DNA of 30,711 nucleotides, taken from Myxococcales bacterium. Lineage in GTDB: Bacteria; Myxococcota; Polyangia; Polyangiales; Polyangiaceae. Under the pieces are notes generated by a model, which saw only the letters and a program-made list of their open reading frames with translations, ran no database searches and was not told where the DNA came from. This document shows, one piece after another, positions 1 through 7,387 of this stretch (the stretch's first letter is position 1; every line of letters starts with the position of its first letter). The translations under genes and the position numbers were made by a program. Location: NCBI GenBank assembly GCA_003151595.1, contig PLXW01000013.1:1-30711 (forward strand), read 5' to 3'.

Positions 1-2
1 CG

Positions 3-827
3 GGGCACGTGGTGGGCTACATGGGGGACGGAATCAACGACGCCTCGGCCCTGCACGCGGCCGACGTGGGGATTTCGGTCGATTCGGCGGTCGATGTGGC
101 CAAGGAAGCGGCCGACATCGTGCTCCTCAAGCACTGTCTGGACGTGCTGATCGACGGAATCCGCGAAGGGCGGACGACCTTCGCCAACACCCTCAAGTAC
201 GTCTTCATGGCGACCAGCCAAAATTTCGGAAACATGTTCAGCATGGCCGGAGCGTCGGTGTTTCTCCCGTTCCTGCCGATGCTCCCGACGCAGGTGCTCC
301 TCAACAACCTGCTCTACGACCTCGCGCAGATCACCATCCCGACCGACAACGTCGACCCCGAGGTGCTCCAGAAGCCGCAGCGCTGGGACATCCGCACGAT
401 CCGAAACTTCATGCTGATCATCGGCCCCATCAGCTCGCTCTACGACTTCCTCACGTTCTTCGTCCTGCTGCGGGTCTTCCACGCCGGTGAGGTGCTCTTT
501 CACACCGGATGGTTCGTAGAGTCGCTGGCGACCCAGACGCTCGTCCTGTTCGTGATTCGCACGCCGCGAAATCCGTTCACGAGCCGCCCGAGCGTGCCGC
601 TCGCGATCACGACCGTCGCCATCGTCGCCGTGGGGGTGGTCTTGCCGTACTCGCCGCTGGCCTCGGTCTTCGGTTTCGAGCCGCTGCCGGTCGCGTATTT
701 CGTCTTCCTCGTCGGTGCCACGGTCACGTACCTCGCGCTCGTCGAGCTCGCGAAGCGGTACCTCCTCGGCGGCGCGCGCCCGTATCGGCGTCGCGTCCCG
801 ATCGCATCGCCGCCTCCTTCCCTCTGA
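3..827 (+). CDS. mgtA: Magnesium-translocating P-type ATPase, C-terminal part (5' truncated)
   Basis: This is the last ~275 residues of a P-type ATPase; the start lies before the window. The first visible residues hold the hinge motif GDGINDASAL of the P domain, followed by DVGISVDSAVDVAKEAADIV and then SQNFGNMFSMAGASVFLPFL, LLNNLLYDLAQ and RKP/QKPQRWD-like segments. That run is characteristic of the MgtA/MgtB class P3B Mg2+ importers rather than Cu or Ca pumps. Roughly six hydrophobic segments follow, forming the C-terminal membrane domain. The product should move Mg2+ into the cytoplasm at the expense of ATP. The phosphorylation site (DKTGT) would lie upstream and cannot be checked. The reading frame is clean to a TGA. 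An OmpA-like lipoprotein gene follows 39 bases later on the same strand. Confidence 0.9.
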   Translation, partial: GHVVGYMGDGINDASALHAADVGISVDSAVDVAKEAADIVLLKHCLDVLIDGIREGRTTFANTLKYVFMATSQNFGNMFSMAGASVFLPFLPMLPTQVLLNNLLYDLAQITIPTDNVDPEVLQKPQRWDIRTIRNFMLIIGPISSLYDFLTFFVLLRVFHAGEVLFHTGWFVESLATQTLVLFVIRTPRNPFTSRPSVPLAITTVAIVAVGVVLPYSPLASVFGFEPLPVAYFVFLVGATVTYLALVELAKRYLLGGARPYRRRVPIASPPPSL

Positions 828-866
828 GAGTGGCGGATCGGCATGCAGGTTGCTCGATGTCCGGGC

Positions 867-1673
867 ATGCGAACCAAACTGCTCCTCGCCGCCTGCGCGG
901 TGTCTCTCTCCGCCGGCTGCGTGACCCAAGGCAAATACGACGCGGCCCTTCAGAACGCGAACGACGCGCATGCGCAGCTTCAGCGCGCGAGCGCAGACGA
1001 TGCGGCGCGACTGAAGGATCTCCAATCGAAGCTCGACGAGCAGACCGCGATCAACCAGGAGCTCGAAGAGGGGATGGGCAAGCTCGGGCACAACACCGAG
1101 GCGCTTCAGGCCGAACGCGGAATGCTCGCGACCGCGCTCGATCAGTCGCGCGCCCGGCTCGACGAGCTGCGCCGCGCGCAGGCCGCCTCCGAGGCGCGCG
1201 CGCGGCTCTTTCACGATCTCGCGCTGAAGCTCAAGTCGATGGTCGACGCCGGCGAGTTGAGCATCGTCCTTCGCGACGGGCGCATGGTGCTTCAGCTCCC
1301 GAACGACGTCCTCTTCGCGTCGGGCCAGGTCGAGATCCGACCGCAAGGACAGGCCGGGCTGAAGCAGATCGCCGGCGTCCTCAAGAACATCCCTGGTCGT
1401 CACTTCCAGGTCGCCGGTCACACCGACGACGTTCCCATCGAGACGGAGCGCTTCCCTTCGAACTGGGAGCTCTCGACCGCGCGCGCCCTGGAGGTTGCTC
1501 GGTTCCTTCGCCTCCAGGGGGTGAGCCCGGCGATGCTCTCGGCCGCGGGGTACGGCGAGTACGATCCGGTGGCGTCGAACAAGGACCTGCACGAGCGGGC
1601 GAGGAATCGGCGCATCGAGATCACGCTCGTGCCGAACATCGACGAGCTCGTGGCCGTCCCCGCGCTTCGGTAG
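867..1673 (+). CDS. OmpA-family peptidoglycan-binding lipoprotein with coiled-coil
   Basis: The protein is 268 residues from the chosen ATG. It begins with MRTKLLLAACAVSLSAGC, a lipoprotein signal peptide with lipobox LSAGC and predicted lipidated Cys18. An upstream ATG at 843 would add eight residues before the charged n-region and is less likely. Residues ~25-120 are rich in Ala, Gln, Glu and Leu and look like a long alpha-helical coiled coil. From ~residue 145 comes an OmpA/MotB C-terminal domain: VLFASGQVEIRPQG, then the HTDDVPI segment, SNWELSTARALEVARFL and RARNRRIEI, which carries the conserved Asp and Arg that bind diaminopimelate of peptidoglycan. The protein probably tethers the outer membrane to the cell wall, or acts as a scaffold. 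It resembles Pal/YiaD and MotB-like stalk proteins; no partner is encoded next to it. Confidence 0.88.
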   Translation: MRTKLLLAACAVSLSAGCVTQGKYDAALQNANDAHAQLQRASADDAARLKDLQSKLDEQTAINQELEEGMGKLGHNTEALQAERGMLATALDQSRARLDELRRAQAASEARARLFHDLALKLKSMVDAGELSIVLRDGRMVLQLPNDVLFASGQVEIRPQGQAGLKQIAGVLKNIPGRHFQVAGHTDDVPIETERFPSNWELSTARALEVARFLRLQGVSPAMLSAAGYGEYDPVASNKDLHERARNRRIEITLVPNIDELVAVPALR

Positions 1674-1780
1674 CGAATGGCCTGCGCGCCCGCGCACCGA
1701 TTGCGCGCGCGCGCCGCCAAGATCGCGCGAATCCCGCGTGGCCGGCGACTTGCTTGGGTGGATCCCCGGAGGCTGATGCC

Positions 1781-2245
1781 ATGACACCGTTCCAGCACAT
1801 TCTCGTTCCGGTCGACTTCGGCGATGCGATGCAGCCCGGGATCGATCTCGCCGTCTCGCTCGCGCGGACGCTCGACGCGCGGCTGACGCTCGTGAACACG
1901 TTCGACATCACGCCGTTCGCCGCGACGACCCCCTTCGCGCCGATGCTCGACGTCGAGCCGATGCTCGCGACGTCGGAGGCGGAGCTGAAGAAGGTGCTGG
2001 CGAACGTTCGCGCCGCGTGGCCGAAGACCGACGCCGTGTTCCGTCAAGGCTCGCCGTACGACGCGATCCTCGAGGTCGCGAAACGGCATGCCTGCGACTT
2101 GATCGTGATCGGAACGCACGGACGCCGTGGTGTCGCGCGCGTCCTCCTGGGGAGCGTCGCCGAGCGGATCGTGCGCCTCTCGCCGATCCCGGTGCTCACG
2201 GTGCACCCCGTGCCTGCCGTCGAGAAAGCGGCCAGCGCAGCGTAG
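1781..2245 (+). CDS. Universal stress protein (UspA family)
   Basis: This is a 154-residue single-domain Usp protein starting FQHILVPVDFGDAMQPGIDLAVSLA. The ATP-binding signature is intact near the C-terminus: GTHG, nine residues, then GS (GTHGRRGVARVLLGS), matching G-2x-G-9x-G(S/T). It therefore probably binds ATP. The ATG is supported by GGAGG at 1768-1772, eight bases upstream. A much longer open frame runs into this gene from 509, but only this part has protein character. It lies 107 bases after the OmpA-like gene; the gap is very GC-rich and shows no other gene. Usp proteins act in the cytoplasm in growth arrest, hypoxia and other stress. The neighbouring CBS and hemerythrin genes point the same way. 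Confidence 0.92.
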   Translation: MTPFQHILVPVDFGDAMQPGIDLAVSLARTLDARLTLVNTFDITPFAATTPFAPMLDVEPMLATSEAELKKVLANVRAAWPKTDAVFRQGSPYDAILEVAKRHACDLIVIGTHGRRGVARVLLGSVAERIVRLSPIPVLTVHPVPAVEKAASAA

Positions 2246-2293
2246 AGGGGAGGAGCGGCGTGCGGCCTGCCGGTTGCACGTCCACGTCTCATC

Positions 2294-2938
2294 ATGTCGA
2301 CGTTGCCCATCCGGATCCGCGAAGTCGTGCGCCCCGATGGGACCCGCGTCCGCGAGCTCCTCGTCTTCTGTCCCCGTGAGGCGACGTCGAGCTCGCCCGA
2401 TCGCTGCGCGCGCTGCGGCTACCGATGCCCGCCGGAGAACGAAGCGCTGGCACCGGCCGTGGGGTGCAACGTCGAGCCCGCGTCGGAGGAAGGGGCGAGC
2501 TCGTCGGACGGGCTGCTCTATGGCCCGCACGCCGCGGCGTCGCGCGTCCCCGCGGGCGCGGCCTCGGCGCAGGTCGTCGTCTGCATCCAGGCCGACACGC
2601 CGCTGAGCGTCGCCTCTCGGGTAGCGGAGTCGAACCGTCGATGGCTCGCGTTTCCGGTCGTCGACGAGACCGGCGTGCTGCTCGGGAGCGTACCTACCGC
2701 GGTGCTGACGCTTGCTGCCGACGACGAGCGCGCGCGCTTCATCGCGACGGCCGAGTCGATGGTTCCCTCGTTCGCGGTCCGCGAATCGGATCGCCTCGAC
2801 GAGGTGATCGGCACGATGACGTCACACCACCTGCGGCACGTCCCGATCATCGACGACGCTCGACGCGTGACCGGGCTGCTCACCGACATCGAGCTCCTAC
2901 GCTGGGTCGCCCGTGGTGCTCCCGCTCGATGGCGATAG
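2294..2938 (+). CDS. Cys-rich (zinc-ribbon-like) N-terminus fused to CBS-domain pair
   Basis: The product has 214 residues. Residues 1-60 are unusual, with Cys at 26, 38, 41, 45 and 58 (VFCPRE, then CARCGYRC), which looks like a zinc-ribbon or other metal/redox knuckle. Residues ~96-205 form two CBS domains, visible as FPVVDETGVLLGSVP and HLRHVPIIDDARRVTGLLTD. CBS pairs (Bateman modules) bind adenosine nucleotides and act as energy sensors; what this one controls is unknown. The Cys spacing closely matches that of the CBS protein at 7380-7982 in the cbb3 operon, so the two look like paralogues. The last 42 bases overlap the convergent AAA ATPase gene. The ATG at 2294 starts right at the conserved N-terminus, but no strong ribosome site is evident. 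Confidence 0.8.
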   Translation: MSTLPIRIREVVRPDGTRVRELLVFCPREATSSSPDRCARCGYRCPPENEALAPAVGCNVEPASEEGASSSDGLLYGPHAAASRVPAGAASAQVVVCIQADTPLSVASRVAESNRRWLAFPVVDETGVLLGSVPTAVLTLAADDERARFIATAESMVPSFAVRESDRLDEVIGTMTSHHLRHVPIIDDARRVTGLLTDIELLRWVARGAPARWR

Positions 2939-3532
2939 TCCCGCGCCCGGCGCAGCGCCCGCGGCCGAGAGCTCGGCTTCGATGATGTCCATCACGCGCC
3001 GGACCTTCTCGAGGAAGTACGGAGTGCTCACCACCGCATAACGACGCGGATGCGTGCTCCAGGCCGCCGTGATGCGCGCGTCGATCTCCGCGGCTTCGTT
3101 CGCCGACTCGTGACGAACCCCGTTCCGGTGGTAGCCGTGCCCGGCAGCCGGAGGCTCCAGGTGAATGACGACGTCGTAGCGCGCGAGCTGTTCTTCGAGC
3201 GTGGTCCCGACCTCGGAGAGAAAGCTCTCGGGAGTTCCGGGCCAGTAGGCCAGGCCGTCGATCGTACCGCGATCGCACAGGACGACGGCGACGTCGGAGC
3301 GCGCGTCGAAGATCGCTTCGACCTCGAGCTGGACGTGGAAGATCGCGCGCTGCGCGGCGCACTGCGCCGGCGGGGAGGCGTCGCGCGGGAAGCCGCCGGT
3401 GAAGAGGATACTCGCCGACTCGGGCGTCACCGCGACGCGCTCGCCGAAGGCGCGCTTCACGATCTCGAGCACCGCCGTCTTTCCTGCGCCGGGGCCGCCG
3501 GTGAGCACGATGCGCCGCGGTCGCGCGGTCAT
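2897..3532 (-). CDS. NadR/AAA_28-like P-loop ATPase
   Basis: The product is 211 residues with Walker A GGPGAGKT at ~11-18, a PESA segment near residue 37, a DRGTID motif near residue 100, and a region resembling the AAA_28/NadR-type kinases (VVIHLEPPA, then TPYFLEKVRRVMDII). Proteins of this family are small predicted nucleotide- or metabolite-kinases; the substrate cannot be read from the sequence. The start is ATG at 3532, which overlaps the stop of the upstream CBS gene as ATGA, so the two are translationally coupled. The longer open frame continuing upstream is Arg/Ser-rich shadow sequence. The C-terminal ~20 residues (Ser/Gly-rich) are encoded across the overlap with the convergent CBS gene. 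Confidence 0.82.
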   Translation of the reverse strand: MTARPRRIVLTGGPGAGKTAVLEIVKRAFGERVAVTPESASILFTGGFPRDASPPAQCAAQRAIFHVQLEVEAIFDARSDVAVVLCDRGTIDGLAYWPGTPESFLSEVGTTLEEQLARYDVVIHLEPPAAGHGYHRNGVRHESANEAAEIDARITAAWSTHPRRYAVVSTPYFLEKVRRVMDIIEAELSAAGAAPGAGLSPSSGSTTGDPA

Positions 3533-3957
3533 CGGCTGTCGCCCGCGTCGGACGGTTCGGCGATCGCGTCGCCGACCGCGCCGAGCTGACGCGCGAGATC
3601 CATCAGGAGATCGTCGGCCGTGACGATCCCGACGACCGCGCCGTGCTCGTCCACGATCGGAAGGCGACGCACGCCGTGCTCCTTCATGCAGCGAGCCGCG
3701 GAATCGACCGTGTCCGAGACGAGAAGCGTGATGGGGTCGAACGTGAGCACGTCGTCGATCCGCGTCGCGTCCGGGTTCCGCCCTTCGGCCACGATCCGAA
3801 GCGCGAGATCGCGATCGGTGAGGATGCCTACGGGGCGACCGGCGCGGGTAACGACGAGGCAGCCGACGCGATCGTCGCGAAGACGGCGAGCGGCGCTGGC
3901 GACGCTGTCGCCGAGCGCGGCGACGACGACCGGTCGAACGTAGCCCTCGAGCGTCAC
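3529..3957 (-). CDS. CBS-domain pair protein
   Basis: This is a compact 142-residue protein made almost entirely of two CBS domains. The first covers about residues 8-60 and includes GCLVVTRAGRPVGILTDRDL; the second includes MKEHGVRRLPIVDEHGAVVG and IVTADDLL. It matches stand-alone Bateman-module proteins that bind AMP, ATP or related ligands. The start is GTG at 3957, giving a GTGA overlap with the hemerythrin stop. No ATG sits at the beginning of the domain, so this start is strongly favoured by the coupling. It is the middle gene of a three-gene unit (hemerythrin, CBS, AAA ATPase). The Cys-rich head of the two other CBS proteins in this window is absent here. Confidence 0.9.
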   Translation of the reverse strand: MTLEGYVRPVVVAALGDSVASAARRLRDDRVGCLVVTRAGRPVGILTDRDLALRIVAEGRNPDATRIDDVLTFDPITLLVSDTVDSAARCMKEHGVRRLPIVDEHGAVVGIVTADDLLMDLARQLGAVGDAIAEPSDAGDSR

Positions 3958-4445
3958 GCTGCGCCTCGTGCGGCGGCCGGGCGTGTGCGCCCCGCGCGGC
4001 GTGCGCTCGCCGCCGCGAGGATCCGATCGACGATGGCGCGCGCGATGTTGGCCGCGAGCTTGCGCTCGGCCTGCGGGTACGCGAGCGAGTCTTCCCGCGC
4101 GGCGTGCTCCTTGAGCGACGCGCAGAAGGCCTCGATCGTGGTCGCGCGCAGCACGTGGAGATCGAGGGCGACGCCAATCTCCCCGATCTCGCGCCGGATC
4201 GTGGCGTGCTCGCGCTGCAGCCGCTCGACCTCCGCGGCGTGCGTTTCGGTGAGCGCCGGGAAGACGAACATCTCTTCGACGTCGAGGTGGGTGAGAAGGG
4301 TCTTCTCGACCTTCGCCCAGACCTTCGAGCAGAGCTCGCGATCGTCGGCGCGCGTGGCCGCGAGGAGGCGCTCGAGGAGGCCGTCGATACGCCGGTGATC
4401 TTCGAGAAGGACGACGCGAGGGTTCTTCGGTTCGTGTGCGCTCAT
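3954..4445 (-). CDS. Bacterial hemerythrin-like (HHE) protein
   Basis: The product has 163 residues and a hemerythrin HHE cation-binding fold. Candidate di-iron ligands are visible as EDHRRID (His17), THLDVEE (His53/Glu57), REHATI (His80) and KEHAARE (His114/Glu118). Hemerythrins bind O2, or sense or scavenge O2, NO or peroxide through a non-haem di-iron site; which of these applies here is not shown. The C-terminal ~20 residues are Ala/Arg-rich and probably disordered. It is the first gene of a coupled unit with a CBS protein and an AAA ATPase, and is divergent from a Usp gene. Its presence beside a cbb3 oxidase and a globin kinase fits oxygen-related physiology. Confidence 0.88.
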   Translation of the reverse strand: MSAHEPKNPRVVLLEDHRRIDGLLERLLAATRADDRELCSKVWAKVEKTLLTHLDVEEMFVFPALTETHAAEVERLQREHATIRREIGEIGVALDLHVLRATTIEAFCASLKEHAAREDSLAYPQAERKLAANIARAIVDRILAAASARRAGRTRPAAARGAA

Positions 4446-4639
4446 ACCGAAGACTCAAAGCATCAGCTGTGCCGCTCGGCGAAGGGGCACGTTCCGAGCG
4501 GTCGATTTGCGGGACGCGCAAACCGCGCGCGAGGACGCGAAAGCTGCGGGCTCACCGGGTCGCCGTGCGGTCTTCGCCCACGTCATCTCCGTGCGATTCC
4601 CGCGCCGTCTTTGGCACGCGGAGTGAAAGGGGACCCGCC
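4446..4639. promoter_or_regulatory. Divergent intergenic region, hemerythrin / Usp, with inverted repeat TTTGCG-N5-CGCAAA
   Basis: This 194-base gap separates two divergent transcripts and must hold promoters for both. A perfect inverted repeat, TTTGCG-N5-CGCAAA, lies at 4506-4522 and has the shape of a dimeric regulator site. Its right half, extended to CGCGCAAACC (4515-4524), is found as its reverse complement at 20922-20931 in the gap between the globin kinase and the desaturase. No convincing -10/-35 pair can be assigned in DNA of this composition. A TGGCACG at about 4615 resembles a sigma54 -24 element but lacks the -12 GC. Confidence 0.35.
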
Positions 4640-5080
4640 ATGAAGCGCATCCTCGTTGCCCTCGACCAATCGCCCCGCGCCCCCATGGTCCTCGCGCGGG
4701 CGGCCAGCATCGCGCGCGCCACCGGCGCGGAGCTGTACCTCATTCACGCCATCGGGATCCCCACGGACCTCCCTCCCGACGCCTTTCGATCGTCGCCCAA
4801 CGAGCTTGTCGAGCAGTGGCGCGCGAGTTCCGTGCGAGGCCTCGAAAAGCAGGCCGCGTCGATCGAGGATCCGGCGCTGGTCGTTCACGTCCTCGTGCGG
4901 ATCGGATCGCCATGGGCTGCGATCTGCGCCGCAGCACGCGAGCACGGCGTCGATCTCGTCATCGTCGGATCGCACGGCTACGGCGCGGTCGATCACCTCC
5001 TCGGGACGACGGCGGCGAGGATCGTCAATCACTGCGATCGCTCGGTCCTCGTGGTGCGCGAGCCGACCAGCGCGAGCTGA
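4640..5080 (+). CDS. Universal stress protein (UspA family)
   Basis: This 146-residue Usp protein starts MKRILVALDQSPRAPMVLARAAS. Near the C-terminus it has VIVGSHGYGAVDHLLGTTAARIV. The glycine signature is present, but with eight rather than nine residues between GSHG and GT, so ATP binding is likely but less certain than for the Usp at 1781. A purine-rich AAAGGGGA at 4626-4633 precedes the ATG at a suitable distance. It is divergent from the hemerythrin unit and is followed closely by a small glycine-zipper gene and a fused kinase gene on the same strand, perhaps as one transcript. Role: a cytoplasmic stress or arrest protein; the ligand is unknown. Confidence 0.92.
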   Translation: MKRILVALDQSPRAPMVLARAASIARATGAELYLIHAIGIPTDLPPDAFRSSPNELVEQWRASSVRGLEKQAASIEDPALVVHVLVRIGSPWAAICAAAREHGVDLVIVGSHGYGAVDHLLGTTAARIVNHCDRSVLVVREPTSAS

Positions 5081-5115
5081 GCGAGCTGGCGCGGGCGATG
5101 CAAAGCCATCGAATC

Positions 5116-5370
5116 ATGAAGACCAGCACCCCCGCGAAGGCGACACCCTCCATGAACACCAACGGCCGCACGAGCCGCGTCGAGGTAGCGGCCATCGCCG
5201 GAGCCGTGGCGGGCGCAGCCACGGGCGCGTTCCTCGGCCCCATCGGCATCGTCGTCGGCGCGGTCGCGGGGACTGCGGCCGGGACGATCATCGGAGTCGC
5301 GCTGGCCGACGACTCGGATCGACGTCACGCGCACGACGCCGAGCTCGATCGCGACCTCGGCGTGAGGTGA
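5116..5370 (+). CDS. Small glycine-zipper membrane protein
   Basis: The product is about 84 residues with a hydrophobic, Gly/Ala-patterned centre: VAAIAGAVAGAATGAFLG, then PIGIVVGAVAGTAAGTIIGV. This is a glycine-zipper hairpin likely to insert in a membrane. A charged, Asp/Arg/His-rich tail ends the protein. There is no classical signal peptide. Three in-frame ATGs (5098, 5116, 5152) are possible; the zipper starts after the last of them, and GAAGG at 5136-5140 would serve the 5152 start. It sits 35 bases after the Usp gene and 13 bases before the fused kinase gene. The function is unknown; such proteins occur in stress and cell-envelope contexts. Confidence 0.65.
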   Translation: MKTSTPAKATPSMNTNGRTSRVEVAAIAGAVAGAATGAFLGPIGIVVGAVAGTAAGTIIGVALADDSDRRHAHDAELDRDLGVR

Positions 5371-5383
5371 TCGGAACGACTCG

Positions 5384-6964
5384 ATGAAGGAAGAGCTCGC
5401 GCGTCCGACTGCGTTTCCGAGACCGCACCCGCGTCGCGTCGAGGTACGGGAGACGCACATCTCCTGCGTCTTTCTCGGCGAGCACGACGTCTTCAAGGTG
5501 AAAAAGCCGGTCGACTTCGGGTTCCTCGACTTCCGGACGATCGAGGCACGCAAGCGCGCGTGCGAGGCCGAGGTCGTCCTCAACGGACGCCTCGCGCCCG
5601 GCGTCTATCTCGGCGTCGTCCCCGTCGTCTGCCGGCGCGACGGCACGATGGCGTTCGGAGGGGAAGGGGTGCTCGTCGACTGGGCGGTGCACATGCGACG
5701 CATGCCCGACGAGGCGCGTGCCGACGTTCGCCTGGCGAAGGGGACCCTCGAGGCGAGCGCGCTCGACGCCGTCGCCGATCGACTCGCGGCGTTTCATGCC
5801 GCCTCTCGGTGCGACGCAACGACGAGCGCGTTCGGCACTGTGAGCGCGGTCGCCGCGAACGTCGCCGAGAACTTCGCGCAGACGCGGACACAGATCGCCG
5901 TGCACCTCACGGCGCGCGAGGCCGAGGAAATCGAGTCGTGGCAGCTCTCGTTTCTGAGCGACCACGCATCGCTCTTCGCCGAACGCATCGCCGCCAGGCG
6001 CGTCCTCGACGGGCACGGAGATCTGCGACTCGAGCACGTCTACTTCGGCGCGTCAGGCGAGATCACGGTGCTCGACTGCATCGAGTTCAATGAGCGCTTT
6101 CGCGTAGGCGACGTCTGCTCGGACGTGGCGTTCCTGGCGATGGACCTGGCGTGGCACGGCCGCGTCGACCTCGCCGAGCGCTTCATCGCGCGGTATGCGC
6201 GCGCGTCGGGCGACTACGATCTGTACGCCGTCGTCGACTTCTACGAGAGCTACCGCGCGTACGTGCGCGGGAAGATCGCGGCCCTCCATGCGGCCGACGC
6301 GCGCGCCGACGATGCGTCGCGCGCCCACGCTGCCCGCGAAGCGCGGCGCTACTTTCTCCTCGCGCTCTCGACGCATCGGCGCACGCTCCTGCGGCCGATC
6401 CTCGTCTGCGTCGGCGGGATCATCGCTTCGGGAAAGAGCACGATCGCGCAGTCGGTCGCGGGTGAGCTCGGCGCGCCGGTGGTCGAGGCGGATCTCACGC
6501 GAAAGCAGATGCTGGGGGTCGATCCCGGCGTGCACCTGAACGAGCCGTCCTGGAAAGGCGCCTACGATCCGGCGTTCACCGAGCGCGTCTACGAAGAGGT
6601 GCTGCGTCGCGCGCACGCGGTCCTCGCGTCGGGGCGCCCGGTCGTGGTCGACGCATCGTTCCGGAGCGTCGCGCAGCGCTCGGCGGCGCGTGAGCTCGCG
6701 CGCAGGATGGGCGTCCCCGTTCGCTTCGTCGAGTGCCACGTCGCTCCCGAAATCGCGCGCGCGCGTCTGGCGAAGCGCGAGCGCGAGTCCGCGATCTCCG
6801 ACGGACGCCTCGCCATCTTCGACGACTTCTGCGCCCGCTTCGAGCCCATGGCGGAGATGAGTCGATCGCAGCGCGTCGTCGTGAACACCTCGCGCGAGCT
6901 GTCGCGCTCCCTCGAGAGTATCCGCGCGCACGTGGCGACCTGGCCGCGCGGCCTCCTCACGTGA
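5384..6964 (+). CDS. Fused aminoglycoside-phosphotransferase-like kinase and P-loop ATPase/kinase
   Basis: The product has 526 residues and two modules. Residues ~1-330 match the APH-like COG2187 family: DGHGDLRLEHVYF (209-221) is the catalytic loop and TVLDCIEFNERFR carries the Mg2+-binding Asp231. Residues ~338-520 match the COG0645 P-loop domain, with Walker A GGIIASGKST near 344-353, then VVVDASFRS and an FVECHV segment. The two-domain architecture is a known bacterial fusion, often found beside Usp/CBS/dormancy genes; its substrate is not established. It is unlikely to be a true antibiotic-resistance enzyme. Translation starts at ATG 5384, just after the glycine-zipper gene. It converges on the receiver gene at 6986, with 21 bases between them and no clear hairpin. 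Confidence 0.88.
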   Translation: MKEELARPTAFPRPHPRRVEVRETHISCVFLGEHDVFKVKKPVDFGFLDFRTIEARKRACEAEVVLNGRLAPGVYLGVVPVVCRRDGTMAFGGEGVLVDWAVHMRRMPDEARADVRLAKGTLEASALDAVADRLAAFHAASRCDATTSAFGTVSAVAANVAENFAQTRTQIAVHLTAREAEEIESWQLSFLSDHASLFAERIAARRVLDGHGDLRLEHVYFGASGEITVLDCIEFNERFRVGDVCSDVAFLAMDLAWHGRVDLAERFIARYARASGDYDLYAVVDFYESYRAYVRGKIAALHAADARADDASRAHAAREARRYFLLALSTHRRTLLRPILVCVGGIIASGKSTIAQSVAGELGAPVVEADLTRKQMLGVDPGVHLNEPSWKGAYDPAFTERVYEEVLRRAHAVLASGRPVVVDASFRSVAQRSAARELARRMGVPVRFVECHVAPEIARARLAKRERESAISDGRLAIFDDFCARFEPMAEMSRSQRVVVNTSRELSRSLESIRAHVATWPRGLLT

Positions 6965-6985
6965 AGCGGGCGGCTCGACGCGGCC

Positions 6986-7387
6986 TCACGCCTTCTCGGG
7001 GAGCAGCTCGTTCAATCGGTCTCTGAGGTCCGCGTACGCGACGGGCTTCGTGAACACGATGGGCGAAGGCTCGAACGGGATCGGCGGTCGCGCCAGCAGC
7101 TGCGGATGCCCGGTCACGAAGATCACGGGGATGCTCTGACCTCGACGCCGCGCCGCGCCGAGGACGGCGATGCCGCTCATGCCGAGCATCACGAGGTCGG
7201 TGACAATCGCATCGGGTGGGGGGTCCCGGTCCATGCGAGCGACGGCTTCGCTCCCGTCGCGCATCACCTCGACCACGAAGCCGTCTTCCTCGAGCATCGA
7301 CGCGAGCCGCTTCGCGGTGCGTATGTCGTCGTCGACGAGAAAGATGCGTCGCGTGCGCGGCGCGACGGTGAGCGCGGGACTAGCCAT
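6986..7387 (-). CDS. Stand-alone receiver-domain response regulator
   Basis: The product has 133 residues and is a single REC domain: IFLVDDD with the acidic pair at 19-21, phospho-acceptor Asp64 in IVTDLVML, Thr92 in VTGH, and Lys114 in VFTKPV. There is no output domain. It is the last gene of the minus-strand cbb3 operon: its ATG overlaps the 3' end of the Cys-rich CBS gene by 8 bases. It could receive phosphate from the hybrid kinase at 15893 or the globin kinase at 20881, but no pairing can be proven. The beta4-alpha4 region has an unusual Pro-rich insert (RPPIPFEPSP). Confidence 0.88.
   Translation of the reverse strand: MASPALTVAPRTRRIFLVDDDIRTAKRLASMLEEDGFVVEVMRDGSEAVARMDRDPPPDAIVTDLVMLGMSGIAVLGAARRRGQSIPVIFVTGHPQLLARPPIPFEPSPIVFTKPVAYADLRDRLNELLPEKA

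Noticed and set aside
509..1780. A very long open frame leading into the Usp gene at 1781
   Set aside because: It is Arg/Ala-rich with no domain character and overlaps the mgtA end and the OmpA lipoprotein in another frame; only the Usp part from 1781 is real.
4613..4628. TGGCACG before the second Usp gene as a sigma54 -24 element
   Set aside because: The -12 half reads GTGAA without the GC pair, and the start point would fall on the ATG.
5384..6964. Aminoglycoside resistance gene
   Set aside because: The APH-like module belongs to the COG2187-COG0645 fusion family, which is not known to modify antibiotics, and sits among stress genes.
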